Position numbers and translations under genes: made by a program
The notes under the pieces: generated by a model
What the model was told of the DNA's origin: nothing
The model's database searches: none
The model's input: the letters and a program-made list of their open reading frames with translations, nothing else
From: Paenibacillus sp. FSL H8-0079
Lineage (GTDB): Bacteria; Bacillota; Bacilli; Paenibacillales; Paenibacillaceae
Length of the DNA: 64,000 bases
Direction: 5' to 3'
Assembly (NCBI RefSeq): GCF_037991315.1
Contig: NZ_CP150300.1
Coordinates: 3,844,001 to 3,908,000 of the forward strand
In this document: piece by piece, positions 35,354 through 44,728 of the stretch
Numbering within the stretch: position 1 is the first letter of the stretch
Layout: the number at the start of each line of letters is the position of its first letter

Positions 35354-36988
35354 TTATTGCTTATTTTCTTTGTAGGCTTTGTACGTGTCATTTGCCAGCT
35401 TCAGATAATTGGATAGACCTTGACTGTCCAGCTCTTTGGCAAACGTATCGAATTCAGACAAGTCCCGCTCACCCAATATAAATTTAAGTGTATTTTGGTC
35501 AGAGTAGTCTTTCAGTGGTGTACTCAGAAGTGTTACCCGTTCACGATCCTCGGAAGAGTATGGGATAGGCGGTTCTGCCGGGATAACTTCCTTGGTATCC
35601 TTCATGTCTTGCTGGAATTTCAACTCTTCTTCACTAAACATCGATTGCAACAGATCTGTAGTACCGCCGTAGGCAAACACGCCACCAGAGAAGCCAAAGT
35701 CAATTCTCAGATCCTTCGTACCTTTCGGATTCAAGCCATTGTAGTTTACGTCTTCTACCAATTTACGTGTTCCACCCTCTTTGGTAAATGTTTCGCCTTC
35801 TACACCCCACTTGGCAAACTCTTGACCTTCATCACTGTAATATAACCAATCAACAAATTGCATAATGGCTTTGAAATTTTCGCTTTTTTGAATTTTCCCG
35901 GATATCATGACCCCGTTTTCAAGTCTGGACCCGGACATCAGCTGGCCTTTTGGCCCACCAGGTACTGTAATCTTCGCAACAGAGAATTCACCCTCTCCGA
36001 GCGTTTTGTTCATATCATTTCTGTGCAATACAACGGTCTGGGAATTACCGTTAATCATGAAAGATTTGCCGGATACAAATTTCTGTACAGCCTGATCATC
36101 ATCCTGCGTGAAGCTCTCCTTATCGAGCAACCCTTCGGATACCAACTTGTTAAAGTACGTTAGCATTTCCTTATACTCTGGTGTAGTAGCCGTGTAAACG
36201 AATTGATCCTGATCTTCCTTATACGTCAATCCGTTACCAAATCCCCATCCACCCTTAGTTCCAAAGCCGGTAGCAGCGATGTTCAACGTACTATTGAATT
36301 GGAAACGGTCCGAAAAAGGAACGGAATCCGGATAGATTTCTTTCAATTTCTTCGCTGCATCATACAATTCGTCCCATGTGGTTGGGATGGCAATGTTATT
36401 TTCTTCAAAAACATCTGTTCTTACGAGCAATGTGTAATCTGGCCATACTTCTTCATGCAGACCCGGAAGTACATAGTACTTTCCATCTTCCTGTCGAAGT
36501 CCTTCAAGTTCATCTTCCAATCCCCATTTTTCCACTTTATCCTTGAAGTTAGGCATCAAATCAATGTAATCGCTAATCGGTAAGATCGCACCGGAAGATA
36601 CAAATGCAGACTCTTCACCAGGATACGTTTTAGGAATAACCAGTGGTGCATCGCCTGAACTAATTAACAAAGATCTCTTTTGAGAGTAATCGCTCATCGG
36701 TACAATCGTTGGCTCAAGTGTTACACCCGTCAGTTCGGTGATTTTATCAAAAAGTAACCAGTCTTTTTTATATGGATAACTAGGTTGATCACTATAGAGT
36801 ATGGAGAGATTAAATGGCTCTGTCGCTTTAAATGTATCTCCCACATTGTACGTCTCCATCGCTGCATTGGTCTGAACTTCTGTGACGTCACCTCCAGTTC
36901 CAGTGCCGCTGCTACATGCTGCCAGAACGACGGTCATCATTGTTGCCAAAACCATTTTACCGACAAACTTACGTGGCTTTTGATTCAT
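35354..36988 (-). CDS. Extracellular solute-binding lipoprotein (LplA-like)
   Basis: 544 aa family-1 solute-binding protein of a carbohydrate ABC importer. The lipobox VLAAC puts the lipidated Cys at 25, after a basic start (MNQKPRKF) and hydrophobic core, followed by a Ser/Gly/Thr-rich linker. The large size and features such as PTTWDELYDAAKKLKEIYP match the LplA/YtcQ group common in Paenibacillus. It is third in a permease-permease-SBP-gntR operon. No ATPase gene is included, so a shared MsmX-type ATPase is expected elsewhere. The sugar is unknown. Confidence 0.92.
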   Translation of the reverse strand: MNQKPRKFVGKMVLATMMTVVLAACSSGTGTGGDVTEVQTNAAMETYNVGDTFKATEPFNLSILYSDQPSYPYKKDWLLFDKITELTGVTLEPTIVPMSDYSQKRSLLISSGDAPLVIPKTYPGEESAFVSSGAILPISDYIDLMPNFKDKVEKWGLEDELEGLRQEDGKYYVLPGLHEEVWPDYTLLVRTDVFEENNIAIPTTWDELYDAAKKLKEIYPDSVPFSDRFQFNSTLNIAATGFGTKGGWGFGNGLTYKEDQDQFVYTATTPEYKEMLTYFNKLVSEGLLDKESFTQDDDQAVQKFVSGKSFMINGNSQTVVLHRNDMNKTLGEGEFSVAKITVPGGPKGQLMSGSRLENGVMISGKIQKSENFKAIMQFVDWLYYSDEGQEFAKWGVEGETFTKEGGTRKLVEDVNYNGLNPKGTKDLRIDFGFSGGVFAYGGTTDLLQSMFSEEELKFQQDMKDTKEVIPAEPPIPYSSEDRERVTLLSTPLKDYSDQNTLKFILGERDLSEFDTFAKELDSQGLSNYLKLANDTYKAYKENKQ

Positions 36989-37087
36989 TTAGGTTATCCC
37001 CCTGAATTTGGTTTAGGTTGACCTTGCCTTTAAACTGTTAAACAACCTCTAAAAGTTAATCACGTGAATTTTTCTAGCTTCTACGTA

Positions 37088-37960
37088 TTACTGCTTAACA
37101 GATCCCAACATGATACCGGTTACAAAGTATCTCTGCACAAATGGATAGATGGTGAGTATCGGCAAGATGGTTAATACCATCGTTACTGACTTAATATTGG
37201 CAGCAATCTGTGTCAGGTTATCAGCTGAGGTTGCACCGGCAGATGCTCCACTCGTTGCTCCTGCAATCATATTGCGCAAATAAATGGTGACCGGAAACAG
37301 TTCTTTTTTGTCCAAATACAGAAAGGCTGGAAACCAGGAATTCCAATGGCCCACTGCGTAGAACAGCACCATGGTTGCCATAACTGCTTTACTAAGTGGC
37401 AATATAATGCGTAATAAGATCCCGTAGGTATTCAATCCATCAATGGAGGCAGCTTCCTCCAGTTCTTCAGGCATATTTTCAAAAAATGACTTCATGATCA
37501 GCATGTTGTATATGCTTATTGCGCCAGGAACCACAAGTGCCCACATGGTGTTATTGAATCCAAGGGAATTAATCAAGACATAGTTTGGAATCAATCCACC
37601 GCTGAAGAACATCGTGAACACGGCGAACATCGTCAGAAACTTTCGGCCCATTAACCTCTTTTTGGATATGGCATAGGCGAAAATAGTCGTCATGAACATG
37701 GAGATTAACGTACCTACCACGGTGTAAATAATCGTATTTTTATAATTAGTCCAGAACATGCTATCACGTGAGATGGTCTTGTATGTCTCCACATTAAATC
37801 CTCTTGGGAACAAACTTACCTTGCCCGAATTGATATAGGACTCACTACTGAAAGATTGTGCTACGACATTCAAGAATGGATAGAGCGTTATAAATACCAC
37901 AAACAGCAGAAATATGACATTGAATACTTTAAATACCTTGTAAGATCTGGATTCCTGCAT
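37088..37960 (-). CDS. Carbohydrate ABC transporter permease (LplC/YtcP-like)
   Basis: 290 aa, six predicted membrane helices. The EAA-type cytoplasmic loop reads ELEEAASIDGLNTYGILLRIILPLSKAVMATM. It is the MalG-like member of the pair and lies 12 bases after the first permease gene. It ends KYFVTGIMLGSVKQ-like, the usual tail of this group. Confidence 0.93.
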   Translation of the reverse strand: MQESRSYKVFKVFNVIFLLFVVFITLYPFLNVVAQSFSSESYINSGKVSLFPRGFNVETYKTISRDSMFWTNYKNTIIYTVVGTLISMFMTTIFAYAISKKRLMGRKFLTMFAVFTMFFSGGLIPNYVLINSLGFNNTMWALVVPGAISIYNMLIMKSFFENMPEELEEAASIDGLNTYGILLRIILPLSKAVMATMVLFYAVGHWNSWFPAFLYLDKKELFPVTIYLRNMIAGATSGASAGATSADNLTQIAANIKSVTMVLTILPILTIYPFVQRYFVTGIMLGSVKQ

Positions 37961-37972
37961 GGTGCTCCTCCT

Positions 37973-38935
37973 TTACCATAAGCTTCTTTGTGTCAGTCTG
38001 CGTGAAATGGCATTTACGGAGAACACCAGAATCAGACCGATTAGCGATTCGAACAAGCCAATTGCGGTAGCATAACTGAAGTTACTGGATTCCAGTCCGA
38101 CCCGATACAGGTAAGTGGAGATCACATCAGATGTCTCGTAGATAAGTGGATTGTACAAGAGTAAGATTTTTTCAAATCCAACAGCCAGGAAATTACCCAT
38201 GTTCAATATTAACAACGTAACAATCGTTGGCAAGATACCTGGAATCGTTACGTGAATCGTCTGCTTCCAGCGGTTGGCACCATCAATACGAGCTGCTTCA
38301 TACAAAGATTCATCAATGGTTGTCAGTGCAGCCAGATACAGAATCGCTCCCCAACCCATACCCTGCCATACTTCTGACGTGATGTAGATTGTTCTGAACC
38401 ACTCAGCCCGCTGCATAAAAGGAATACTGTCTCCGGTGAAGAAAGCCACCAGTCCATTAATGGAGCCATTCACTGCTGTCAGCTGCAGGATCATGCCCGC
38501 AACGATAACGATGGACAGAAAATGAGGCAGATAAGACGCGGTTTGTACAAACTTCTTGAAACGTTTACTCTTCACTTCGTTAAGCATTAAAGCAAAAATG
38601 ATAGGAACCGGGAATGTAAAGAGCAACGCGAGGCCGCCCAACATCAGCGTATTACCGAATACTCTCCAGAAGGTAGGGTCTTCAATGAACATTTTGAAGT
38701 ACCTTAATCCAACCCATGTTTCTCCAAATATACTGCCCCCTGGAACAAAACGTCTGAACGCAATCACATTACCAATCATCGGTCCATATTTGAAAATAAT
38801 GAGGTAGATGATAGGAAGGATTAATAGTGAATACAGTTGCCAGTCTTTGCGGAACAAGGTTGCTGCCATTCGTAATCTGCTCTCTTTACGTAAAGATGTC
38901 ATGGTTAGTGTTGTTTTAGCGGTTTCCGACTCCAT
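37973..38935 (-). CDS. Carbohydrate ABC transporter permease (LplB-like)
   Basis: 320 aa, the MalF-like partner with six predicted helices and an EAA loop (LYEAARIDGANRWKQTIHVTIPGILPTIVTLL). A polar N-terminal extension of about 30 residues precedes the first span. It is the first gene of the importer operon, downstream of a region with two CcpA-type sites. Confidence 0.93.
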   Translation of the reverse strand: MESETAKTTLTMTSLRKESRLRMAATLFRKDWQLYSLLILPIIYLIIFKYGPMIGNVIAFRRFVPGGSIFGETWVGLRYFKMFIEDPTFWRVFGNTLMLGGLALLFTFPVPIIFALMLNEVKSKRFKKFVQTASYLPHFLSIVIVAGMILQLTAVNGSINGLVAFFTGDSIPFMQRAEWFRTIYITSEVWQGMGWGAILYLAALTTIDESLYEAARIDGANRWKQTIHVTIPGILPTIVTLLILNMGNFLAVGFEKILLLYNPLIYETSDVISTYLYRVGLESSNFSYATAIGLFESLIGLILVFSVNAISRRLTQRSLW

Positions 38936-39064
38936 GTGTTTTCACTCCGATCCAGGACTTGATAGGTAAAGACAAATTCATGTACAACTCCCATCGCTTC
39001 TTCTTTTGTAGAAGACAACCAATCCTTCAACTTCACCCCCACTACGAAATAGATAATAGCTAAA

Positions 39065-39078
39065 TGTAAGCGATATCA
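39065..39078. promoter_or_regulatory. Catabolite-responsive element (cre) for CcpA
   Basis: TGTAAGCGATATCA fits the consensus TGWAANCGNTNWCA at every position. It is about 130 bases upstream of the first permease gene, where CcpA binding would repress the operon in the presence of preferred sugars. Confidence 0.6.
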
Positions 39079-39184
39079 TTTTGGTGTGTTATGTAGAATC
39101 ACACAATCCAAGGTGCTTCACATCATGCATTAGCACTTAATAGGTGGTGTGATCTCCAAATCAAGAGAAGTTGTTAAAAAGAAT

Positions 39185-39198
39185 ATAAAGCGCTTACA
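39185..39198. promoter_or_regulatory. Second cre-like site
   Basis: On the minus strand TGTAAGCGCTTTAT matches the cre consensus at 12 of 14 positions and overlaps a putative promoter spacer. Confidence 0.5.
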
Positions 39199-39398
39199 AT
39201 ACGTCAAAAATTATAAGCAACAACTCCTGCTTCCATTCAAATGAAGTAAGTCAAAAGAAATTGCTTTTGGACAATCTAAATACTAGTCATACTAGTATGT
39301 TAGTTATATTCTAATCCAGCTTCCCCCTAATTTCAATAACTTTTAGCAAATAAAATTGATATCTCATTTAACAAGGGAATTAGTCAATATACTCAAAT

Positions 39399-39456
39399 AA
39401 AAAAACATTGGTAACTCCAAGAACGACATCATCGTTCATTGAAGCTTCCAATGTTT
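39399..39456 (-). terminator. Intrinsic terminator of the HAD hydrolase gene
   Basis: On the minus strand AACATTGG pairs with CCAATGTT, enclosing an inner GAACGA/TCGTTC stem, and T7 follows. Confidence 0.75.
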
Positions 39457-39491
39457 CAGGGTACTGAGGAAAGATGTTATAGCTGATCTGC

Positions 39492-40292
39492 TCAGAACTT
39501 AGCAATAAGCTGATCTAATTCCGATAAATGCGTTATTTCATGGTCAGGGGCATACGTTTCATTGTTGGTCTTATGCTCACGGTTAATCCATACGGATTGG
39601 ATGCCAGATGATAAAGCACCACGAATATCAGTCGTTAACTTGTCCCCAACCATCATGCTCTCTTCGGGTTTAACACCCAGTTTACTCAAAGCATGTTCAA
39701 ATATCGACGGATCTGGTTTTCCTTTTCCGAAGTTACCCGAGATAATAATCTCATCAAAGAAAGGAGTCAATTCAGGTACACCATCCAACTTCTCTTGTTG
39801 CAAAGCAGGACAACCATTCGTTAACAGCAACAGTTTGTACTTTCCTTGTAACTGACGCAAGGTATCCATCGTTTCTTCGTATACATGAGGTCTGGATCTC
39901 CGTTCTACTCCAAATTGCGAGGCAAGCTGTTCAGCAAGATCTTCCCGATCTATACCCAACTTCAACAAGCCACGACGCCAGGATTCTTTACGGTAAACAG
40001 GAGCAAGTTGTTCCAATTGACGGAACTCAGGTTGATCCCCACCGGTAAAGTTAGCCCATAGGCCTTCAAACGGATTGATTCCAATCATTTTGGTAAAAGG
40101 AAAGGTCTCATATGATTCATACAGTCCACGTGCCTCGTTACGAACGGCTTCTTCAAGTTCTTCCGGTTTAACCCCAGTCTCTTGCGCTGCGATTAGACAA
40201 GTCTCATGAAAAGCTTCTCGAACACTACGCTCATCCCATAATAAAGTATCATCTAGGTCGAACAAAATCGCTTTTAACGCCATTCCGATCAT
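39492..40292 (-). CDS. HAD-family hydrolase
   Basis: 266 aa HAD phosphatase with motif I LFDLDDTLLWDERS, motif II LLLTNGCP, motif III lysine in GKGKPDPSIFEHAL, and motif IV MMVGDKLTTDIRGALSSGI. The alpha-helical cap marks it as the C1 subgroup (YjjG/YsbA-like nucleotidases and phosphoglycolate-type enzymes). The substrate is not evident. A second ATG three codons inside (40283) is equally plausible. It is followed by a terminator. Confidence 0.88.
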   Translation of the reverse strand: MIGMALKAILFDLDDTLLWDERSVREAFHETCLIAAQETGVKPEELEEAVRNEARGLYESYETFPFTKMIGINPFEGLWANFTGGDQPEFRQLEQLAPVYRKESWRRGLLKLGIDREDLAEQLASQFGVERRSRPHVYEETMDTLRQLQGKYKLLLLTNGCPALQQEKLDGVPELTPFFDEIIISGNFGKGKPDPSIFEHALSKLGVKPEESMMVGDKLTTDIRGALSSGIQSVWINREHKTNNETYAPDHEITHLSELDQLIAKF

Positions 40293-40311
40293 CTACCCCT
40301 TTATACAATAA

Positions 40312-40821
40312 TTACTTTTCGACGGTTTCCACAGTGATCTGGTGTGCTTTTGCAAACTTCAACAAACGTTCTGCAATCGCATCTGTATCGTAGCGGTTCA
40401 ATAACTTGGTAAATACCCATCTTTTACCGCGACTGTTATGTTCGATAACGATTGTGCCTGGTTCAATTCTAAACTTGACGATATCGTCAACCCCGATTGA
40501 ACGTTCACGATTACCCTTCGTCGTTATAATCCGATTACTGCTAATCTTGATATACGGACGACGAAGCATGAAGATGACTGCCAAAAATACGTAAAGCAGC
40601 ATAGTCACCCAGTCCCAAGTTGTCATTGGAGCTTGTACAAGGAATGTGCTCATAAACAGATACAAAAAGGCGAGACCGATCAAAAATATGGGGAACAACA
40701 GGCTGCGTCCTTTAAATACTTCTTCACCTGGTGTACCTGTGATTGGTTGACCACTTTTTTTGCGTTGCTGATTTAACTGCTTGGAATTTTTCTTAACCGT
40801 TCTCTCGAACGAACGCGACAT
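40312..40821 (-). CDS. Small membrane protein of unknown function
   Basis: 169 aa. A basic N-terminus (SRSFERTVKKNSKQLNQQRKKSG) is followed by two hydrophobic helices (LLFPIFLIGLAFLYLFMSTFL and WVTMLLYVFLAVIFML) and a C-terminal cytoplasmic domain that looks like a small beta-rich, PH-like region (IKISSNRIITTKGNRERSIGVDDIVKFRI). The ATG at 40821 follows AAGGGGGA. It lies 19 bases upstream of the HAD hydrolase gene. No family is recognised. Confidence 0.8.
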   Translation of the reverse strand: MSRSFERTVKKNSKQLNQQRKKSGQPITGTPGEEVFKGRSLLFPIFLIGLAFLYLFMSTFLVQAPMTTWDWVTMLLYVFLAVIFMLRRPYIKISSNRIITTKGNRERSIGVDDIVKFRIEPGTIVIEHNSRGKRWVFTKLLNRYDTDAIAERLLKFAKAHQITVETVEK

Positions 40822-40946
40822 GAGAATCCCCCTTATGTGTCTTTGTATCGGCTTACATAACTGTAAACCAACATTTCCCCCTATAAATTGCACTCTCAAA
40901 TAACAGGAAGAAACCTAAATATCATAAATGATATCATTAGGTTTCG

Positions 40947-41156
40947 TTAGTGTTTGAGTTTGCCTTGGTGGCCTTTGTCATTCTCATCATCAACAATCTC
41001 AATGGTATCCAGTTGCTGTCTGAAATTGCTGCGAATATTACTCAAATAAATCTCTCTAAGCTCGGCACGTTCAGCAAGTTCTTCCTCCGACAAACCAGTG
41101 GACTTTTGCTTACGAGCCAATTCGTTAATACGTGCTACCAGACTATCTATATCCAA
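40947..41156 (-). CDS. ynzC: DUF896/UPF0291 protein (YnzC-like)
   Basis: Small, charged helical protein of 69 aa with the family sequence IDSLVARINELARKQKSTGLSEEELAERAELREIYL. The TTG at 41156 is preferred because GGAGGGG lies 6 bases upstream; an earlier TTG at 41171 overlaps that site. It follows yneA, as in Bacillus, where ynzC is in the SOS-induced yneA operon. Its function is unknown. Confidence 0.88.
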   Translation of the reverse strand: MDIDSLVARINELARKQKSTGLSEEELAERAELREIYLSNIRSNFRQQLDTIEIVDDENDKGHQGKLKH

Positions 41157-41251
41157 GCTTGTCCCCTCCAAAAATACAAAGTCATATTAACTTTGCCATG
41201 ATAAAGGCTGCTTGTCAAGCTGACACGTGCTAACACTCATTGATGTGCATT

Positions 41252-41629
41252 TTATTCTGCAAATTGCGGTAGAGTTAATACTTGTCCCACTTGGATCGAA
41301 GTCGTATGAAGTTGATTCACTTTCTTAATTGCTTCTATATAAATACGTGTATCCATATTCGTCGGTTTATGTTCCAAAGAAATACTCCATAATGTTTCCC
41401 CTTGTGACACGGCTATCTTCCCTCCAGGAAGGACATCATTCTCATTGCCAGCAAATACAGTTAAAACGGTGCTACATCCAATAAATATAATTAAAGAGGT
41501 AATCGCCACCTTTAGCATCCATGAAGAAATTTTGAAACGTGCTAAAACCTTCTTGTAGTTCCCTATGTTAGACTTCACCAGCTCCGAATTCATCGGTTCG
41601 TAAATGCTTTGATAAGTAGAATATCTCAT
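41252..41629 (-). CDS. yneA: Cell division suppressor YneA (LysM domain)
   Basis: 125 aa. A cytoplasmic N-terminus is followed by one membrane helix (MLKVAITSLIIFIGCSTVLTVFA, about 38-60) and an external LysM domain (AVSQGETLWSISLEHKPTN ... VNQLHTTSIQVGQVLTLP). In Bacillus YneA delays division during the SOS response. It is divergent from lexA with SOS boxes in between, which fits that role. Confidence 0.9.
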   Translation of the reverse strand: MRYSTYQSIYEPMNSELVKSNIGNYKKVLARFKISSWMLKVAITSLIIFIGCSTVLTVFAGNENDVLPGGKIAVSQGETLWSISLEHKPTNMDTRIYIEAIKKVNQLHTTSIQVGQVLTLPQFAE

Positions 41630-41643
41630 TAAATACCCGCCTC

Positions 41644-41723
41644 CAAACGTTTGTTCCTATCTGTTGGAATCAATATAACACGAACACTTGTTTTGTTCAA
41701 TAGGTTTTTAGAACAATTGTTCG
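41644..41723. promoter_or_regulatory. Three LexA (SOS) boxes in front of yneA
   Basis: Gram-positive LexA boxes follow CGAAC-N4-GTTCG. Here are CAAACGTTTGTTCC (41644-41657), CGAACACTTGTTTT (41681-41694) and the near-perfect AGAACAATTGTTCG (41710-41723). They lie within 95 bases upstream of yneA. Confidence 0.7.
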
Positions 41724-41848
41724 CTTTTTTTGAAGGAGAAATATCTGGATTGAAGTCCTTTTGCAAAGCATTTGCAGTATTATGCTCCGACTTTTGGACA
41801 AATTCTGTTCAAAAAGTTAAAAAACACTGATTTAATGCCATTTTATTT

Positions 41849-41888
41849 AGAACTTATGTTTGTACGAACGGAGGTTCTATGTTATAAT
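41849..41888 (+). promoter_or_regulatory. lexA promoter with two LexA boxes
   Basis: AGAACTTATGTTTG (41849-41862) and CGAACGGAGGTTCT (41865-41878) are LexA boxes. A TTGTAC -35 (41860-41865) and a TATAAT -10 (41883-41888) are 17 bases apart. The second box fills the spacer, so LexA would block its own promoter. Confidence 0.75.
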
Positions 41889-41923
41889 TTTCCCAAACGT
41901 TACTAAAATGGGGTTGATACGGT

Positions 41924-42550
41924 ATGTCGAAGATATCCAGCAGGCAGCAGGCTATTCTGGAGTTTATACGAAATGAAGTCCGGTTGAAGGGGTATCCTCC
42001 TTCCGTACGGGAAATTGGTGAAGCGGTTGGACTGGCTTCCAGCTCAACAGTACATGGACATTTGGATCGTTTGGAGAAAAAAGGTTTGATCCGACGCGAC
42101 CCTACCAAGCCAAGAGCTATTGAGCTTTTGAGCCAGGAAGAATCTGAGCACTCTCATCAATTTGCTCATAGCGTTGCACGTATTCCTATCGTTGGTAAGG
42201 TTACAGCGGGTGTTCCAATCACTGCCACCGAGAACATTGAAGACTACTTCCCTCTTCCTACGCATTATGTAGGCGAACAGAAAGTGTTTATGCTTTCGGT
42301 AGTCGGAGATAGTATGGTGGAAGCTGGAATCGTTAACGGAGATTATGTTATTGTCCGTCAACAGCAGACTGCTGATAACGGTGATATCGTCGTTGCAATG
42401 ACTGAAGACGATGAAGCTACAGTGAAAACGTTCTATAAAGAGAAAGATCATATTCGCCTTCAACCGGAGAATGCGACCTTCGAACCTTTACGTTTGAAAC
42501 ACGTTAGTATTCTGGGTAAAGTCATTGGCCTTTTCCGAGATATTCATTAA
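41924..42550 (+). CDS. lexA: LexA repressor
   Basis: SOS repressor, 208 aa. The N-terminal winged helix is at 1-65 ([32 protein letters not shown]). The self-cleavage site Ala95-Gly96 is in VTAGVP. The Ser130 (VGDSM) and Lys168 (EATVKTF) dyad is intact. Cleavage is stimulated by RecA filaments after DNA damage. Divergent yneA-ynzC is its classic target pair. Confidence 0.97.
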   Translation: MSKISSRQQAILEFIRNEVRLKGYPPSVREIGEAVGLASSSTVHGHLDRLEKKGLIRRDPTKPRAIELLSQEESEHSHQFAHSVARIPIVGKVTAGVPITATENIEDYFPLPTHYVGEQKVFMLSVVGDSMVEAGIVNGDYVIVRQQQTADNGDIVVAMTEDDEATVKTFYKEKDHIRLQPENATFEPLRLKHVSILGKVIGLFRDIH

Positions 42551-42601
42551 TATTTAACATGAGTAACAAAACTAGATGTAATGTAATGTAATGAAATACG
42601 A

Positions 42602-42639
42602 AAAGAGGTTGTCCTGTTGAACAGGACAACCTCTTTTTT
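42602..42639 (+). terminator. Bidirectional terminator between lexA and the aldehyde dehydrogenase gene
   Basis: AAAGAGGTTGTCCTG and CAGGACAACCTCTTT form a 15-bp perfect stem with a short loop, with T-rich flanks on both sides. Confidence 0.85.
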
Positions 42640-42665
42640 CATGTTTATGTTGTTTTATCGGCTAA

Positions 42666-43967
42666 TTATTTACTGCGTTTCAGAACACTCTTATGATGCG
42701 AGAACACATCAAAGCTCTGTTGTCCGTGATATGAGCCCATACCGCTCTCTCCTACACCACCAAACGGGAGATAGTGTGAAGTCATATGAGAAAGGGTGTC
42801 ATTAATACATCCCCCACCGAAGGACACTTGATTCAGAACCTGCTCCTGCAGTTGCTCATCTTGTGTGAAGAGATATAACGCCAATGGTTTTGGCCGGCGA
42901 ACAATCTCCTCTAGCATTGGGTTCAGGTCACTGTACGTAAATACAGGAAGAATCGGACCGAAGATCTCTTCTTGCATGACAGGTGATTCCCAGTTCACAT
43001 CTCCAAGTACAGTCGGCTCAATAAGCAACTGCTCACGTACAGAACGTCCACCTATGAGCGTTTTACCATCTGTGAGGAATTTCGACAACCGATCAAAGTT
43101 ACGTGCGTTGACAATATGCGGGAAATCAGCATTCTGTAACACATCATCTCCAAATTTATCTTTGATCTCTGTGCTAATCAGATCGATCAATTCGTCATGA
43201 ACTTGTTCATGTACAAGCAAATAATCCGGAGCAACGCAAGTTTGCCCTGCATTCAGGAATTTACCACGTACAATACGCTGGGCCACCAGCTTCAGATCTG
43301 CATCATTATGGACAATAGCAGGACTCTTACCTCCCAACTCAAGAGTTACAGGAGTCAAGTGCTCTGCAGCTGCCTTCATAACAATGCGACCAACACCCGT
43401 ACTGCCTGTGAAGAAAATATAATCGGACTTCTCTTTCAACAATGCTGTGCTGGCCTCAACCTCCCCTTCCATAACGGCAATATACTCTTGAGGGAAGATC
43501 TCCTGAATCAGATCATACGTCAGACGAGATACGGCTGGTGTTAATTCAGAAGGCTTGATAACTGCACAGTTACCGGCTGCAATTGCTCCAATCAGTGGAC
43601 CGAAGGCCAGTTGGAAAGGATAGTTCCAAGGTGCAATAATAAGGGCGACTCCGTAAGGTTCAGGATAAATAGTGCTCACCCCATCCGGCATAGCCGAATT
43701 GGTTGGAACTTGTCTTGGGGCAGCCCATTCCTGCAGGTGCTCTAATGCGAAATCCAGTTCTCCCAGCACAATGCGAATCTCGGAACCGTAAGCTTCCGCC
43801 TCAGATTTGTTCAGATCAGCCCGAAGTGCATCTTGAATCCGTTGCTGATACTTTTCGATTCCTTTTCTAAGCTGTTGAAGAGCATTAATCCGATACTCGA
43901 TATTTTTAGTTTGACCTGTATAAAAAAATGTACGTTGTTCTGTAACCAGTTGTTTTGCTTGATCCAT
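42666..43967 (-). CDS. Aldehyde dehydrogenase (class 3-like, NAD(P)-dependent)
   Basis: 433 aa, cytoplasmic enzyme oxidising aldehydes to acids. Motifs: APWNYPFQLAFGPLIGAIAAGNCAVIKPSE for the cofactor site, FFTGSTGVGRIVM, catalytic Glu in VTLELGGKSP, and catalytic Cys in GQTCVAPDYLL. It is slightly shorter than the common 450-500 aa and most like the class 3/YwdH group acting on medium or long-chain aldehydes. Monocistronic. It separates lexA from the island inserted at glnA. Confidence 0.93.
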   Translation of the reverse strand: MDQAKQLVTEQRTFFYTGQTKNIEYRINALQQLRKGIEKYQQRIQDALRADLNKSEAEAYGSEIRIVLGELDFALEHLQEWAAPRQVPTNSAMPDGVSTIYPEPYGVALIIAPWNYPFQLAFGPLIGAIAAGNCAVIKPSELTPAVSRLTYDLIQEIFPQEYIAVMEGEVEASTALLKEKSDYIFFTGSTGVGRIVMKAAAEHLTPVTLELGGKSPAIVHNDADLKLVAQRIVRGKFLNAGQTCVAPDYLLVHEQVHDELIDLISTEIKDKFGDDVLQNADFPHIVNARNFDRLSKFLTDGKTLIGGRSVREQLLIEPTVLGDVNWESPVMQEEIFGPILPVFTYSDLNPMLEEIVRRPKPLALYLFTQDEQLQEQVLNQVSFGGGCINDTLSHMTSHYLPFGGVGESGMGSYHGQQSFDVFSHHKSVLKRSK

Positions 43968-44480
43968 ATTAACATCTCCAATTAATTATTTAAAATTAAA
44001 TTGCTCAAAATTTAATTAAAGTATACCTCTTCTATATGAAACTTTCAACATACAAATGAAACATTGATTTGAACTTAGTTGGAGTTTTAAAAGAGTGGAT
44101 TGTTAGTATATCCTTTATTTTCATGGTTATTAGGTTCTCTTAAGAGATCGCTATGTAAGTCTTTCGCTTCCAATTCTCAATAAAGTTTACTCCGCTTTAG
44201 AAAGAAATCTGACAGTAGCCTCCCTTTAATAGGAAACAACAAGATAGGTGACAATAGTATTGCTCTATAGCAAACATGCAGTGATACAATTTATCAAATA
44301 CTGAGCTTAAGTAACATATAAAAAATCTCCCCTTACATTAATGAAAAGAGAGTTTTACGGTTTACGAATATCTAAATAGAAGTACTAATGTACTTTGTTA
44401 TATAAATGTAAGACTTGGTTACCCACAGAAAATTTATATTGGCTGATGAAGAATAATTCGGGGGACATTTCGGGGGATTT
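43968..44480. other. Gene-free AT-rich region left of the island
   Basis: 513 bases with no credible gene. The right part presumably holds the aldehyde dehydrogenase promoter (very AT-rich 43980-44030). Near 44459 it contains GGGGGACATTT, which recurs inside the island at 44729, and so could belong to the element's attachment region. Confidence 0.4.
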
Positions 44481-44623
44481 TGTGGGCACTTTGGTATTTC
44501 ATAAAATATATAGGTACTTGCCCACAAAAAGAAAAACCCCTCAGCGCTAGAGCGCCAAGGGATTGAGCTATTAGTACAAAGTAATATATTGATCGCGTTC
44601 CCATTGGTGGACTTGTGTTCTAT
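44481..44623 (-). repeat. Left direct repeat (attL-like) with orphan glnA 3' end
   Basis: 143 bases matching 51842-51984 at 140 positions. It contains the glnA terminator hairpin (about 44535-44564) and the final 53 bases of glnA (44571-44623), with no glnA body beyond it. Differences are t/c, c/t and g/a substitutions. Confidence 0.85.
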
Positions 44624-44688
44624 TTATGTGCGATAGCGTCATATGATTGTTTTCTTCAATATATACGCGCTAAATATGGAATATACTA

Positions 44689-44702
44689 AAAACATACGTT
44701 CG
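44689..44702. promoter_or_regulatory. LexA-like box near the left island end
   Basis: On the minus strand CGAACGTATGTTTT fits CGAAC-N4-GTTYG except at the last base. No gene directly follows it; it may be a relic of a lost SOS-controlled gene. Confidence 0.5.
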
Positions 44703-44728
44703 CACATAATCATACCTTTTCACGATCT

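Larger units (their letters stand above)
38936..39398 (-). promoter_or_regulatory. Control region of the sugar-importer operon
   Basis: About 460 bases without a gene. It holds a perfect match to the cre consensus (39065-39078) and a second close match at 39185-39198. The second overlaps the spacer of a possible promoter on the minus strand (TTGACG at 39202-39207 and TATTCT at 39180-39185). The rest is AT-rich with no recognised signals. Confidence 0.5.
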
